NCBI GenBank assembly: GCA_947593515.1 | Contig: CANQDQ010000003.1 | Span: 86,497-150,496, forward strand | Source of the DNA: an uncultured Bacteroidales bacterium | GTDB taxonomy: Bacteria; Bacteroidota; Bacteroidia; Bacteroidales; UBA11471 | Direction of reading: 5' to 3' | DNA: 64,000 nt | Part shown: piece after piece, positions 57,650-64,000 of the stretch | How the letters are laid out: each line of letters begins with the position of its first letter | Numbering within the stretch: position 1 is the stretch's first letter | Translations under genes and position numbers: made by a program | The notes under the pieces: generated by a model | Database searches by the model: none | What the model was told of the DNA's origin: nothing | The model's input: the letters and a program-made list of their open reading frames with translations, nothing else

Positions 57650-58291
57650 ATGAAACGTCTCTTGGGAATACTCCTTGTCTTGTTGTCGGGGACAGCCGCC
57701 TTGCAGGCGCAGGGAGGAAGTTCCGTTCCGACAGAACGGTCGGGAGGCGCTGCGATAGAGTTTGTCGGTGCGGAATGCCCCGACGGCACCGACTTATTTC
57801 TGCTCGAAGGTGTACCCGCCAAACTGAATGCCGGCGGAGTGCTGTTTTCCCGCCTTCAAGAGATAAACGGCCTTTATGCCGACACGCTCGGCATCTATCA
57901 GAGCGACAGCCGCTACCTCGCCTACATAAAAGTAAACCGGCAGTTTTACGGTTATTGGGTTGATGAAGAGCGAATCGGAAAAGCCTACCTATCGACCCTC
58001 GTCTCGTTTCCGATGATAAGCCAAATATTTTTGAATGCCGCAAATGCCGGTGCGCAAGGGGTGAAACTGTTAGTCGATTTCACGCTCTGCATCTACGACC
58101 GGCAGAGCGATATGGTACAAATCATGCACCCGTTCCTCTACGCGGCGGAGCAGCCGAAAAAAGAGCATCGGAAAATACAAATCATGCAGCCCGAAGGGGT
58201 GGCTGTCGACTATCCGCTGGTCGATGAAATGCAGACGGCTCTCGCAGCGGAATATGCAAAAATCTGTCGGGAATACGGTCTTACCCGTTAA
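57650..58291 (+). CDS. Secreted protein of unknown function downstream of porU-porV-ispF
   Basis: 213 aa from ATG 57650 with signal peptide MKRLLGILLVLLSGTAALQA. The mature part is globular, with DLFLLEGVPAKLNAGGVLFSRLQEINGLYADT, a YLAYIKVNRQFYGYWVDEERIG hairpin and a helical C-terminus; no lipobox, no T9SS tail, no membrane segment. I do not recognise the family. Cotranscription with porV raises the possibility of an envelope role, but ispF between them makes this weak. Confidence 0.75.
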   Translation: MKRLLGILLVLLSGTAALQAQGGSSVPTERSGGAAIEFVGAECPDGTDLFLLEGVPAKLNAGGVLFSRLQEINGLYADTLGIYQSDSRYLAYIKVNRQFYGYWVDEERIGKAYLSTLVSFPMISQIFLNAANAGAQGVKLLVDFTLCIYDRQSDMVQIMHPFLYAAEQPKKEHRKIQIMQPEGVAVDYPLVDEMQTALAAEYAKICREYGLTR

Positions 58292-58302
58292 GTTTCTTCC
58301 CG

Positions 58303-58671
58303 TCAGAAATTAAAAAAATAATTCATAAAGAAATTCCAGAACGTAACGACTCCGATTGCAAAAATTTTGGAGAGATAAAAATTCAGGCGCAGGCGGTCGT
58401 TAAGCAGATAGATGACGGCATTATTGATGAGCAGACCGATAAGCGATATACCGATAAAACTCAGGTATTGCGCCGCTATGGCGGGGTCGTCGCTCTCAAA
58501 AGTCCAGATGCGGTTGAGCAGATAATTACTCGTAGCAGCGCAAATGAACCCCGTGGAATTGGCGATGTATTTGTTCAGGCGGCAGATTTCTTTCAAAAAC
58601 CACGTAATGCCGAAATCGACAAAAACGCCGGAGCCTCCGACGACACAGAATTTTATGAATTGCCAAATCAT
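58303..58671 (-). CDS. GtrA-family membrane protein
   Basis: 122 aa with four membrane segments and the family start FIKFCVVGGSGVFVDFGITWFL, then NYLLNRIWTFES and a C-terminal FWNFFMNYFFNF. GtrA proteins are thought to flip or assist undecaprenyl-phosphate sugars for glycosyltransferases. It lies 9 nt after a GT39-like gene, which would be its partner. Convergent with 57650-58291 with only 11 nt between and no terminator seen. Confidence 0.92.
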   Translation of the reverse strand: MIWQFIKFCVVGGSGVFVDFGITWFLKEICRLNKYIANSTGFICAATSNYLLNRIWTFESDDPAIAAQYLSFIGISLIGLLINNAVIYLLNDRLRLNFYLSKIFAIGVVTFWNFFMNYFFNF

Positions 58672-58680
58672 AGTTGTCCG

Positions 58681-60375
58681 TTATTTTATTTCCACTTTTC
58701 TTCGTGGAGAATTGTACCAAAATGCAAGGGGCTGACGATGAAAGGCAAATCCCGAATCATACGTCTTGCACGGAATATCGTCGGGCATGGGAACCGTTAC
58801 CGTCGCCACCGACGACGAAGCAGCCGGCAGCAGAAGCGACAAATCCACCGGCAGGGCAAATCTCAATTTCTTGGCAGAGAGCAGGAAAAGCAGTTCCGTA
58901 TCTTCTCCGCCGACAGTGATATCATACGGATAAGGATTGACAAACGTCAGCGTGCAACGCAGTGTGTCGCCCCTATGAAGAAGGGTATCGCCGCCGGTAT
59001 AAGTCATCTCGACAAGGCGCACCGGTTGAAAATCATCGACAGGGGTATATACGAATTTACGCCCGTTCGCCAACAGCACTTCGTTTTCTTTCAACGGTTC
59101 GCCGTCGACTTTTTCCAAAGAGCCGCTTAAAATATCTTTACCGATGAAACGGGTATCGTCGTCGCGGAACTGCCATTGGCTGGTGCGGTAGAAGAAATCG
59201 GGCTGGCAATAGGCTTCTCCGCCCGTATAGAAAATATACTTCGATGCAATGGCATAACTACCGCCAAACACGACGGGACGCCCGTCGGCAACTGCGGCGA
59301 CGGATTCAAACGACGATCGGTTGTCGAATATCTCGAAACGGATATGCAGCGGATTCCATACCATCTCTACCCGCATCAACAGAGCAAGTGCAATGGTTAT
59401 CCAGCCTACGGTCATGGCATATTTCCTCACGCGGGCCGTCCGTTCCTGCTGCGACAGATAACGGAATAGCACGAATATCAACCCAAATGCGGCAACGATG
59501 AGCCACTGCGGCTGCACACGCCCTTTGAATGTGGAAACAGTGAAAAACAGGAAAAAGAGTATCGGCAGCCAATAGAGCGCCCGCTCGACGGCATTTTGCG
59601 GCTTGACGTGTTTCCACGCCATAAAATAAAGCGGGAAAAGAAGGGGATTGAACACGGCAACGGTATTGAGCAGGTGTTCCGTGATGTTGGAAAAGTGAAA
59701 TATGCCATTACGATCGTGCAAGTGATAGGAGAATGATACCCACCCGTTGGCGTCCTGCCAAAAGAGATGCGGCAGGATAAGAAGCAGAGCGATGATACCG
59801 CCCAAATACAAGCGGGGACGCAGCAGCAAACGCGGATTGACGGCAACGGAAAAGAGTACGACCAAAGCCCCGTGATATTTGCTGTATGCCATCAGCGCCA
59901 TGGAGATGCCGAGCAAAAGAGTGTCGAGCCACGTATCGTGTTCGGCGAAACGTTTGAAACAGAGCAAAAAGAGGGCGGCAGTAAGCAGCAGAGGCACATC
60001 GGGCACGGCAAGAAATCCGTAAAGCTCCAAAATGGGAAGAGCCGCAGAGAGGACGACAAATAGGCAAGCATCGTGGCAGTCGGCTTCGGCAGGGCGAATG
60101 ATGCGCCACAATATCCACAGATAGAGAGGCTGTGCCAGCGTGAAGAAAAAGCGCACACCTATTTCACCGCCGAGAAAACGTCCTGCGGCAATGAGCCATG
60201 CCGTCATGGGCGGGTGGTCGAAATAGCCCCAGTCGGGTCGGGCGGCAAACATGTAATAATAGGCTTCGTCGTGCGCCAGTTCGGTGAATGCCGCCTGCCA
60301 CAGATTGACGAGCCACCACAGGAGCAAAGCTCCGAGCACATAACTGTCTGCCGTTTTTATGCTGCGTACTTTCAT
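58681..60375 (-). CDS. Glycosyltransferase family 39-like (ArnT/PMT-type) membrane protein
   Basis: 564 aa with about ten membrane segments in the first 370 residues and a beta-rich extracytoplasmic C-terminus. ELAHDEAYYYMFAARPDWGYFDHPPMTAWLIAAG carries the acidic and DHPP motifs of the PMT_2/ArnT family, which use polyprenyl-phosphate sugars as donors. The acceptor (lipid A, glycoprotein or other) is unknown. Its ATG adjoins the cdaA stop directly, and gtrA follows, so donor synthesis and transfer are likely coupled. Confidence 0.9.
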   Translation of the reverse strand: MKVRSIKTADSYVLGALLLWWLVNLWQAAFTELAHDEAYYYMFAARPDWGYFDHPPMTAWLIAAGRFLGGEIGVRFFFTLAQPLYLWILWRIIRPAEADCHDACLFVVLSAALPILELYGFLAVPDVPLLLTAALFLLCFKRFAEHDTWLDTLLLGISMALMAYSKYHGALVVLFSVAVNPRLLLRPRLYLGGIIALLLILPHLFWQDANGWVSFSYHLHDRNGIFHFSNITEHLLNTVAVFNPLLFPLYFMAWKHVKPQNAVERALYWLPILFFLFFTVSTFKGRVQPQWLIVAAFGLIFVLFRYLSQQERTARVRKYAMTVGWITIALALLMRVEMVWNPLHIRFEIFDNRSSFESVAAVADGRPVVFGGSYAIASKYIFYTGGEAYCQPDFFYRTSQWQFRDDDTRFIGKDILSGSLEKVDGEPLKENEVLLANGRKFVYTPVDDFQPVRLVEMTYTGGDTLLHRGDTLRCTLTFVNPYPYDITVGGEDTELLFLLSAKKLRFALPVDLSLLLPAASSSVATVTVPMPDDIPCKTYDSGFAFHRQPLAFWYNSPRRKVEIK

Positions 60376-61140
60376 TTACCGGGCGGTGGTGAGAATCTGT
60401 TCCAATTCTTTGGTCGAAAGGCGCAATTTGAAACGTCCGTCCATAGCGACCGAAATGTTGCCCGTTTCTTCGGAAACAACGATGGATATGGCGTCGGTTT
60501 CCTGCGAAACACCCAGTGCCGCACGATGCCGCAAGCCCAGCGATTTGGGAATGTCGAGGCTGTGCGATACGGGCAATATGCAGCCGGCGGAAACGATGCG
60601 GTTGTCGGCGATAATCATGGCGCCGTCGTGCAGCGGACTGTTTTTGAAAAAGATGTTTTCGATAAGGCGGGGATTGATGTCGGCATTGATGCGGTCGCCG
60701 GTACGTTCGTAGGCAGCCAGCGGCATGTTCCGCTCGATGATGATAAGGGCACCCACTTTTCCTCGTGAAAGGTTAATGCAGGCATAAATGACAGGAGCTA
60801 TATAGGCGCGATTCTCCTCTTTCTCCTTTGCGGGTAAGATGAAGTCGAAAAGGAAGCGCCACCGCTTGTGCGACCCGAGCCCGACAAGAAACTGCCGTAT
60901 CTCATCGTGAAAAAGTATGACCAGTATGATGACGCCCACGCTCACGAGTTTGTCCATAATCGCCCCGATAAGCCGCATATCGAGTATGCGGGTTACGACT
61001 ATCCACACACCGATGAATATCAGCACGCCGATGAATATGTTTATCGAGCCGGAGTCTTTCATCAGCCGGTAAAGGCTGTACAGCAGCACTGCGACGATGA
61101 GAATGTCGAGAATGTCTTTGATGCCGAAATATGCGAACAT
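60376..61140 (-). CDS. cdaA: Diadenylate cyclase, membrane type
   Basis: 254 aa. Three N-terminal membrane helices (about 10-85), then the DAC domain with PLHDGAMII (DGA motif) and GLRHRAALGVSQ (RHR motif), both essential for making c-di-AMP from ATP. It has normal CdaA length and a C-terminal helix. c-di-AMP usually controls potassium and osmotic balance and wall homeostasis. It follows folP by 2 nt; no YbbR-type partner gene is adjacent. Confidence 0.95.
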   Translation of the reverse strand: MFAYFGIKDILDILIVAVLLYSLYRLMKDSGSINIFIGVLIFIGVWIVVTRILDMRLIGAIMDKLVSVGVIILVILFHDEIRQFLVGLGSHKRWRFLFDFILPAKEKEENRAYIAPVIYACINLSRGKVGALIIIERNMPLAAYERTGDRINADINPRLIENIFFKNSPLHDGAMIIADNRIVSAGCILPVSHSLDIPKSLGLRHRAALGVSQETDAISIVVSEETGNISVAMDGRFKLRLSTKELEQILTTAR

Positions 61141-61142
61141 GA

Positions 61143-62000
61143 TTATGCCATGAATGTTTTGGTTACGATTTTGACGGTTTCGACTGCCGCACGCACGTCG
61201 TGTACCCGCAGTATTTTAGCCCCGCCCGCAAGGGCGAAGGTATGGAGGGCGGTCGTGCCGTTGAGCGACTCATCGGGCGTGCAGTCCAGCAGCTTATATA
61301 TCATCGACTTGCGCGATACGCCTACCAGCAGCGGCAGCCCCAGCGCGTGCAGTTCGGGGAGGCGGTGCAGCAGGGTATAGTTTCCGTCGAGAGATTTTCC
61401 GAATCCGAATCCCGGGTCGAGTATGATGTCGCACACGCCAAGCCGGTGCAGGCGGTCTATCCGTTCGACGAAGTATGCCGTAATGTCTGCCATGAGGTCG
61501 GCATAGTCGGTCTGTTGCTGCATGACTTGGGGGGTGCCCCGCATATGCGTAAGGATATACGGCACTTTGCATTCGGCAACGACAGAGAACATTTCGCTGT
61601 CCAACTCCCCGCCGGAAATGTCGTTCACGATTTGCACGCCGTACTCCCGAATGCTCCAGCGGGCGATTTCCGCACGAAACGTATCGACCGACACAACGGC
61701 GTCGGGGCAGTTTTTCCGCACGAGCGAAAGGGCGCGGTCGAGCCGCCGCCACTCCTCCTCCGCAGAAATATGCTCCGCACCCGGGCGCGAAGAGTACGCC
61801 CCGATGTCTATCATATCGCCCCCTTCGTCGATAATGGCACGGGCGCGCGCCGCAATGGCGGCATCGTCGCCGCACCGGCTTCCGGCATAGAAAGAGTCGG
61901 GCGTAACGTTGAGTATGCCCATGACCAAAGGTCGGTCGAGCGGCAACAGCTTACCGTTGATATTCAAGGCGAAAGATGAAAAACACTCAGGTCGTATCAT
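61143..62000 (-). CDS. folP: Dihydropteroate synthase
   Basis: 285 aa TIM-barrel enzyme joining p-aminobenzoate to the pterin in folate synthesis, the sulfonamide target. Signatures MGILNVTPDSFYAGSR, MIDIGAYSSRPGAEHIS (pterin site), VQIVNDISGG, DIILDPGFGFGKS and LLVGVSRKSMI are intact. Family length is 270-290. It is immediately upstream of cdaA. Confidence 0.97.
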   Translation of the reverse strand: MIRPECFSSFALNINGKLLPLDRPLVMGILNVTPDSFYAGSRCGDDAAIAARARAIIDEGGDMIDIGAYSSRPGAEHISAEEEWRRLDRALSLVRKNCPDAVVSVDTFRAEIARWSIREYGVQIVNDISGGELDSEMFSVVAECKVPYILTHMRGTPQVMQQQTDYADLMADITAYFVERIDRLHRLGVCDIILDPGFGFGKSLDGNYTLLHRLPELHALGLPLLVGVSRKSMIYKLLDCTPDESLNGTTALHTFALAGGAKILRVHDVRAAVETVKIVTKTFMA

Positions 62001-62078
62001 TCGATAAAAGAGTCGAAATCTATTTTTCGACGAAGATACTTTTTTTCAGTGAAAAATACACCTTCCGAGAGGGAGATT

Positions 62079-62366
62079 TTATTTCGGAATGTCGTTTTCG
62101 CGTTCTATCGGCTGCAAATTCTGCCGGCGCGGCGTATAGGTTTTCGCCTTTTTCGGGGCGGGTGTCGAAGCGGGACGCTCGAGCTGCCGTTCAAAAGCGG
62201 GGACTTCTTTTTCTATCCATACGGTGTCGCTCAGCGTTACGACCTCGCTCCGGCGCACATAAGTGCGAACGGCAACGGTCGCCGCAATGGCGACAAGCAG
62301 CACGATGACGGCGATGCGCTCGCCGCGTGTAAAATACCACAGTCGCTGCCGGTCGTCGTGTATCAT
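62079..62366 (-). CDS. Small single-pass membrane protein of unknown function
   Basis: 95 aa. A short cytoplasmic N-terminus rich in Arg (DDRQRLWYFTRGERIA) precedes one membrane helix (about 18-38) and a charged, proline-rich tail. The RQRLWYFTRGER start recalls Bacteroidetes helix-hairpin-helix-associated membrane proteins such as ComEA-like leaders, but no such domain follows. It starts 1 nt after the symporter stop, so it is translationally linked to it. Confidence 0.7.
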   Translation of the reverse strand: MIHDDRQRLWYFTRGERIAVIVLLVAIAATVAVRTYVRRSEVVTLSDTVWIEKEVPAFERQLERPASTPAPKKAKTYTPRRQNLQPIERENDIPK

Positions 62367-62367
62367 G

Positions 62368-63717
62368 TCAAAAGACTTTCAGTCCCGACAAAAATATTAA
62401 AAATATGGCAACGGGAGCAACAAAACGCAGACAAAACATCAACGGGGCGTAGTAATAGCGCGTCGCGCCCTTTACATCGGACGATAATTCCCGCAGAACG
62501 AAGCGGCGGTTGAGTTTCCAGCCCACGAATATCGAGATGAAAAGTCCGCCGGCAGGCAGCAGGATATTCGACGAAAGGAAATCGCAGAAATCGAATATCG
62601 TAAGTCCGAAAAGGCGTATGTCATTGAGTACGCCGAATGAAAGGGAACAGAGCGTCGCCAGCACGAGGTAGATGCACGTCATGACGGTGGTGGCTTTATG
62701 GCGCGAATAGCGGAACGTGTCTTGCAGATAGGCAACGGATACTTCGCTCAACGAGATAGTGGAAGTGAGCGCCGCCAGCGACACCAGCACGAAGAACAGC
62801 GACGACCACAGCCACCCCAACGGCATCTGGACAAAGAGATTGGGAAGAGTGATGAATATCAGTTCCGGTCCCTGCGAAGGGCTGATGCCGAAAGTAAACA
62901 CGGTGGGGAAGATGAGTATTCCGGCAAGTATGGCAACGAGGGTGTCGAACACGCCGACGGTAAGGGTAACCCGCCCCAGCCCCGTATCGGCGGAGTAGTA
63001 AGAGGAATACGTGAGAAGTATGCCCATGCCTACGCTCATGGAGAAAAACGCCTGCCCCATTGCCCGCAATATCGTGTCGGCAGTGATTTTGGAGAAGTCG
63101 GGGTGAAAAAGGAAACGCATACCGTCGCCGAATCCGGGCAGGAAAACGGAGCGTATGCAGAAAATTATCAAAATGACGAAAAGCAGCGGCATCAGTATGT
63201 TCGAGGCTTTTTCTATGCCTTTATTGACTCCGCGCGCCAAAATGACATGATTGATGAGAATAAAGAGCACGACCCATATCAGCGGTTTCAACGGCGAGGT
63301 AATGAAGCGATTGAATCCGGCGGTAAATTCTTCGGCGGAACGGAACGACATGCCGCCCGGCGTGAGCGACTGTACGACGTATTCGAGCGACCAACCGGAA
63401 ATGACAAAGTAAAAACCGACGATAATCACCGGAGCGGAGATGCAGATGTAGCCGATGATTTTCCACCAACTGTTCGGGGCCAGTTTGCTGAATGCGTGCG
63501 AGGCATTGGTGCGGGCGCCGCGCCCGATGATAAACTCGGCCAGCATGACCGGCATGGCAAGTACAAGCACGCACACGATGTAAACGAGAATGAATGCGCC
63601 GCCTCCGTTCTGCCCTGTTTCGTAGGGGAATCGCCAAATATTGCCCAAGCCGATGGAGGAGCCGGCTGTCGCGGCAATGACGCCTAATTTCGTATTGAAA
63701 GAGGCTCGTTTTTCCAT
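62368..63717 (-). CDS. Sodium-dependent neurotransmitter-type (NSS/SNF) transporter
   Basis: 449 aa from ATG 63717; the frame runs to 63909 but the promoter and the family start fix the ATG. The NSS hallmark GVIAATAGSSIGLGNIWRFPYETGQNGGGAFILVY is complete, giving the Na2 and substrate sites in TM1, and about eleven membrane helices follow, as in LeuT/MhsT-type bacterial members. It would import amino acids with sodium; the substrate is unknown. First gene of a unit with the 95-aa protein. Confidence 0.93.
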   Translation of the reverse strand: MEKRASFNTKLGVIAATAGSSIGLGNIWRFPYETGQNGGGAFILVYIVCVLVLAMPVMLAEFIIGRGARTNASHAFSKLAPNSWWKIIGYICISAPVIIVGFYFVISGWSLEYVVQSLTPGGMSFRSAEEFTAGFNRFITSPLKPLIWVVLFILINHVILARGVNKGIEKASNILMPLLFVILIIFCIRSVFLPGFGDGMRFLFHPDFSKITADTILRAMGQAFFSMSVGMGILLTYSSYYSADTGLGRVTLTVGVFDTLVAILAGILIFPTVFTFGISPSQGPELIFITLPNLFVQMPLGWLWSSLFFVLVSLAALTSTISLSEVSVAYLQDTFRYSRHKATTVMTCIYLVLATLCSLSFGVLNDIRLFGLTIFDFCDFLSSNILLPAGGLFISIFVGWKLNRRFVLRELSSDVKGATRYYYAPLMFCLRFVAPVAIFLIFLSGLKVF

Positions 63718-63742
63718 ATTGCAATTCTGCTTTTGTCGAATG

Positions 63743-63772
63743 CAAAAGTAATATTTTTTATCTATAAAACAA
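63743..63772 (-). promoter_or_regulatory. Promoter of the NSS transporter gene
   Basis: On the minus strand TTG (63772-63770), 19 nt, TACTTTTG (63750-63743), 25 nt before the ATG. Confidence 0.7.
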
Positions 63773-63866
63773 TATTTTCTGAATTTCCCATTGTTTCGGC
63801 TATGAAAATATTTATTTATGTAAGATACTTTCCCGTTTTCGGGTATTCTGCCGGCATCAAAAAGCA

Positions 63867-63900
63867 AGCGAGGCATATCCCTTACGGGGTATGCCTCGCT
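63867..63900 (-). terminator. Terminator of the gene entering from the right edge
   Basis: A 15-bp stem AGCGAGGCATATCCC/GGGGTATGCCTCGCT (one G-T pair) with loop TTAC; on the minus strand followed by TTGCTTTTTG. It lies 22 nt after the stop of the partial CDS. Confidence 0.85.
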
Positions 63901-63922
63901 CTCTATCACAAAGCTATGATTT

Positions 63923-64000
63923 TTACTTTTCTGCGTTTTCAGCCGGTTTCTCTGCCGGTTCGGCGGGAGCGGCAGGCTCTGCCGCAGGTGCTGCGGTTTC
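63923..64000 (-). CDS. C-terminal end of an Ala/Pro/Glu-rich protein (possibly ribosomal protein bS16)
   Basis: 25 residues before a TAA: ETAAPAAEPAAPAEPAEKPA then ENAEK. Only the tail is in the window. Bacteroidetes bS16 (rpsP) carries a C-terminal Ala/Pro/Glu-rich extension of this kind, but other proteins (trigger-factor-like, porin linkers) can too. Followed by a strong terminator. Confidence 0.55.
   Translation of the reverse strand, partial: ETAAPAAEPAAPAEPAEKPAENAEK

Noticed and set aside
63832..63843. CCCG-TTTT-CGGG as a terminator
   Set aside because: The stem is only 4 bp with no T-tract; too weak to support.

Overview
The window is bacterial chromosome from the Bacteroidetes, almost certainly order Bacteroidales. 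Evidence: two SusC/SusD pairs, a hybrid two-component system (HTCS), type IX secretion (T9SS) genes porT, porU and porV, several proteins with T9SS-type C-terminal tails, a MurF-Alr fusion, dimeric-type GlyRS, and promoters of the Bacteroidales form (TTG or TTTG, about 18-20 nt, then TAnnTTTG). Base composition looks like the mid-50s percent GC by eye. T9SS next to Sus loci fits Barnesiella/Coprobacter-like or Porphyromonadaceae-like lineages better than classical Bacteroides, but there is no 16S here, so genus is a guess.

Layout. 1-6.3 kb is housekeeping: the 3' end of alaS, purB, three tandem tRNA-Val genes, an Lrp/AsnC regulator divergent from metY, and a ModF-like tandem ATPase. 6.6-20.4 kb is a polysaccharide utilization locus: HTCS sensor, PL1 pectate lyase, SusC, SusD, a small lipoprotein and a secreted protein with a sorting-like tail. 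20.5-21.2 kb holds a higBA toxin-antitoxin pair between strong palindromes. 21.3-25.9 kb is parC with an outer-membrane protein and an S41 protease. 26.0-32.3 kb is glyQS, lemA, an FKBP lipoprotein, a GSCFA protein, murF-alr and tRNA-Leu. The murF-alr frame has an in-frame TGA at codon 19.

32.4-43.4 kb is a second Sus locus on the minus strand. It has no visible carbohydrate-active enzyme. It runs from a metzincin-type DUF5117-like metalloprotease through SusC, SusD and a T9SS-tailed protein to an M6 metalloprotease with a T9SS tail. This is the best candidate for an unusual system: a proteolysis and peptide-uptake counterpart of a glycan PUL. Divergent from it lies a leucine-rich-repeat surface protein made of two 364-residue units whose central 910 bp appear identical.

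46-58 kb contains ferredoxin, porT, initiator tRNA-Met, a PepSY-like protein, an AddA-like helicase-nuclease, a SUI1/YciH protein, an FAH-family hydrolase, and porU-porV-ispF with an unknown secreted protein. 58-64 kb is a minus-strand group: an NSS-family symporter, a small membrane protein, folP, cdaA, a GT39-like glycosyltransferase and gtrA. The window ends in the C-terminus of an Ala/Pro-rich protein, possibly ribosomal protein bS16.

How they work together: SusCD pairs import substrates released at the surface by enzymes that T9SS (PorT, PorU and PorV here) would export and process. Five proteins in the window have T9SS-like tails.
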